A DNA stretch of 64,000 nt, taken from Polyangiaceae bacterium. Its GTDB lineage: Bacteria > Myxococcota_A > Polyangia > Polyangiales > Polyangiaceae. Made by a program: the position numbers and the translations under genes. Position 1 is the stretch's first letter; each line of letters begins with the position of its first letter. The DNA lies in assembly GCA_041389725.1 (NCBI GenBank), contig JAWKRG010000003.1, positions 124,001 through 188,000 of the forward strand, in the 5' to 3' direction. Below, piece by piece: positions 62,345 through 64,000 of the stretch. The notes under the pieces are model-generated. The model saw only the letters and a program-made list of their open reading frames with translations, was not told the DNA's origin and ran no database searches.

Positions 62345-64000
62345 GTGAGCGACTCCGAGCAATTCGAGGACGAAGAATGGGCGCGGCGGCTGGGCCTTGG
62401 TCACGATGACGTGATCCCCTTCGGCCGAGACATCTTCAAGATCACGCGTCGCCCTCACCGCGCCAAGCAGAGCGCCACTTACATCGCGGTCACGGCAGTG
62501 ACACCGACGCCGCTGGGCGAGGGCAAGACCGTCACCACCATCGGCCTGTCGATGGCGCTGAATGCCCTGGGCACCCGCGCAATCGCCACCTTGCGCCAGC
62601 CCAGTCTGGCCCCGGTGCTGGGCATCAAAGGCGGTGGCGCGGGCGGCGGCAAGTCGCGCCTCGAGCCTTTCGACCGCATCAATTTGGGGCTGAGCGGCGA
62701 TCTGTTCGCTGTGGAGGCCGCCAACAACCTGCTCGCTGCAGTCATCGATGATCACATGTATCGAGCCCGGGAGCCCCAGCTCGATCCCGGGGCCGTATCC
62801 TGGAAGCGCGTGATGGACATCGGCGACCGATCCCTGGTCGACATCACGACGAACCTAGCAGGCAAGTCCGGCGCCGCCACCCGCAACACTGGTTTCGAGC
62901 TGACCGCAGCGTCCGAGGTGATGGCCATCCTGGCGCTCGCCAGCGGCATCTCGGATCTAAAGGCACGCCTGAAGCGCATCGTAGTGGGCAGGACTCCGAC
63001 GGGTACCCCGGTCACCGCAGCAGAGCTCGGCGTAGCTGGCGCCATGGCGATGCTGCTGCGCGATGCCGTCTATCCCAACCTGGTGCGCACCAGCTCAGGC
63101 TCGCCCGCCCTCGTCCACGCGGGGCCCTTCGCCAACATCGCGCATGGCAATTGCTCAGTGGTCGCGGATCTGCTCGCCGACGAACTGGCCGACGTCGTGG
63201 TGACCGAGGGCGGTTTTGGCTCGGACATGGGGGCAGAGAAGCTCTTTCACATCAAGTGTCGCGCGAGCGGACTACGCCCCGACGCGGCGGTCTTGGTCTG
63301 CACGTTGCGCGCGTTGAAGCTCCACAGCGGCCACTTCGACGTCAAGCCGGGCAAGCCGCTGCCCCCGGAGCTGGCGGCGCCGAACGCCGCCGCCTTGGAA
63401 GCGGGAGTCAGCAACCTGCATGCACACATCGACATCCTGAAGGCCTTCGGCTTGCCCGTGGTCGTCGCCATCAACCGCTTCCCCGAGGACACCCAGGACG
63501 AGCTCGACCACGTGCGTCGCGTCGCGCAGCAACTCGGCGCCCATGGCGCTGCCGTCAGCGAGGTATTCGCCCGCGGAGCCGAGGGCGGACGTGAGCTCGC
63601 GACCATGGTGCTGGACGCCGCGCGAAAGCCCAATGAGTTTCGCATGCTGTACGAACTGTCGGACGGCCTCGAATCCAAACTCACGACGTTGGCGACGCGA
63701 CTCTACGGCGCTCGCCGCGTCGAGCTCAGCAGCGAGGCCAAGGAGCATCTGGATCGCTTCACCGCCGAGGGCTACGGCGCCCTGCCCGTCTGCGTCGCCA
63801 AGACTCAGGCGTCCTTGTCTCATGACCCCAAGCTTCTGGGCCGACCGCGCGACTACGACTTCGCCATCCGCGACGTGCGCTTGTCTGCGGGCGCAGGCTT
63901 CGTCTACGCCCTTGCCGGCACCCAGCGCACGATGCCCGGTCTGCCCGGCGATCCTTCCGCCAAGCACCTCGACCTCGCTGATGACGGCTCCATCATCGGT
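62345..64000 (+). CDS. fhs: Formate-tetrahydrofolate ligase (3' end cut by the window)
   Basis: 552 codons from GTG 62345, open to the last base; the usual length is about 556 aa, so only a few C-terminal residues are missing. It forms 10-formyl-THF from formate, ATP and THF. Motifs include TPTPLGEGKTVTTIGL (P-loop), RQPSLAPVLGIKGGGAGGG, TEGGFGSDMGAEKLFHIKCR and INRFPEDTQDELDHV. It feeds one-carbon units to purine synthesis or to the methylation cycle served by AhcY at 11 kb. No stop is seen because the window ends. Confidence 0.96.
   Translation, partial: MSDSEQFEDEEWARRLGLGHDDVIPFGRDIFKITRRPHRAKQSATYIAVTAVTPTPLGEGKTVTTIGLSMALNALGTRAIATLRQPSLAPVLGIKGGGAGGGKSRLEPFDRINLGLSGDLFAVEAANNLLAAVIDDHMYRAREPQLDPGAVSWKRVMDIGDRSLVDITTNLAGKSGAATRNTGFELTAASEVMAILALASGISDLKARLKRIVVGRTPTGTPVTAAELGVAGAMAMLLRDAVYPNLVRTSSGSPALVHAGPFANIAHGNCSVVADLLADELADVVVTEGGFGSDMGAEKLFHIKCRASGLRPDAAVLVCTLRALKLHSGHFDVKPGKPLPPELAAPNAAALEAGVSNLHAHIDILKAFGLPVVVAINRFPEDTQDELDHVRRVAQQLGAHGAAVSEVFARGAEGGRELATMVLDAARKPNEFRMLYELSDGLESKLTTLATRLYGARRVELSSEAKEHLDRFTAEGYGALPVCVAKTQASLSHDPKLLGRPRDYDFAIRDVRLSAGAGFVYALAGTQRTMPGLPGDPSAKHLDLADDGSIIG

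Overview
This is a GC-rich chromosomal window that looks like a myxobacterium (Myxococcota, most like the Polyangiales/Sorangiineae). The reasons are strong GC bias in third codon positions, many short-signal lipoproteins whose lipobox cysteine is followed by long Gly/Ser/Ala linkers, a eukaryotic-type Ser/Thr kinase with a C-terminal membrane anchor, Cys-rich repeat proteins (one with a MYXO-CTERM-like tail), and a huge orphan hybrid histidine kinase. No rRNA, tRNA, CRISPR array, IS element or prophage was recognised. The genus call is inference.

Layout. 1-2.6 kb: the end of a secreted protein, a small membrane protein and a Ser/Thr kinase. 2.6-3.7 kb: an M28 metallopeptidase lipoprotein. 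3.8-9.2 kb: a three-gene inorganic-carbon uptake operon (dabA plus two NuoL/NuoM-like membrane subunits, all overlapping). 9.2-10.9 kb: two paralogous lipoproteins. 11.0-13.5 kb: an ArsR-methyltransferase fusion translationally coupled to S-adenosylhomocysteine hydrolase. 13.8-15.7 kb: two small lipoproteins (one with LDL-receptor class A repeats) and a duplicated 95-bp palindromic element. 15.7-20.0 kb: a 1431-aa CheB-CheR-PAS-kinase-receiver protein. 20.1-25.7 kb: a Cys-rich lipoprotein, a GMC oxidoreductase operon, Sua5 and small membrane/lipoproteins. 26.0-28.7 kb: an unrecognised 864-aa protein with a degenerate P-loop-like motif behind an AT-rich island. 28.7-33.1 kb: a PHP-domain hydrolase, a zinc-independent alcohol dehydrogenase and a Cys-rich lipoprotein.

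33.2-38.2 kb: a Cys-rich MYXO-CTERM-like protein, a polysaccharide deacetylase, a small secreted protein, a Fam20C-like secreted kinase and a coiled-coil membrane protein; a 98-bp duplication links the deacetylase and kinase genes. 38.5-44.0 kb: fatty-acid beta-oxidation (acyl-CoA dehydrogenase, FadJ-like and FadI-like proteins). 45.3-46.6 kb: dihydrolipoyl dehydrogenase. 46.7-49.3 kb: an outer-membrane protein and a beta-helix lipoprotein. 49.4-53.2 kb: a tightly packed six-gene cluster (DUF4266 lipoprotein, DUF3570 beta-barrel, two c-haem lipoproteins, two membrane proteins) that looks like an outer-membrane electron conduit. 53.3-58.0 kb: two surface lipoproteins and an esterase. 58.0-62.2 kb: sucA-sucB of the 2-oxoglutarate dehydrogenase complex. 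62.3 kb to the end: formate-tetrahydrofolate ligase, cut by the window edge just before its C-terminus.

How parts connect. SucA, SucB and the separate lipoamide dehydrogenase would form one TCA-cycle complex fed by acetyl-CoA from the beta-oxidation genes. AhcY with its regulator, and formate-THF ligase, belong to one-carbon/methylation metabolism. The least described material is the haem/DUF3570 cluster, the Fam20C-like kinase with its duplicated 5' end, the dabA operon with two ion-translocating subunits, and the AT-rich-promoter 864-aa protein. Several intergenic regions carry short tandem or palindromic repeats.
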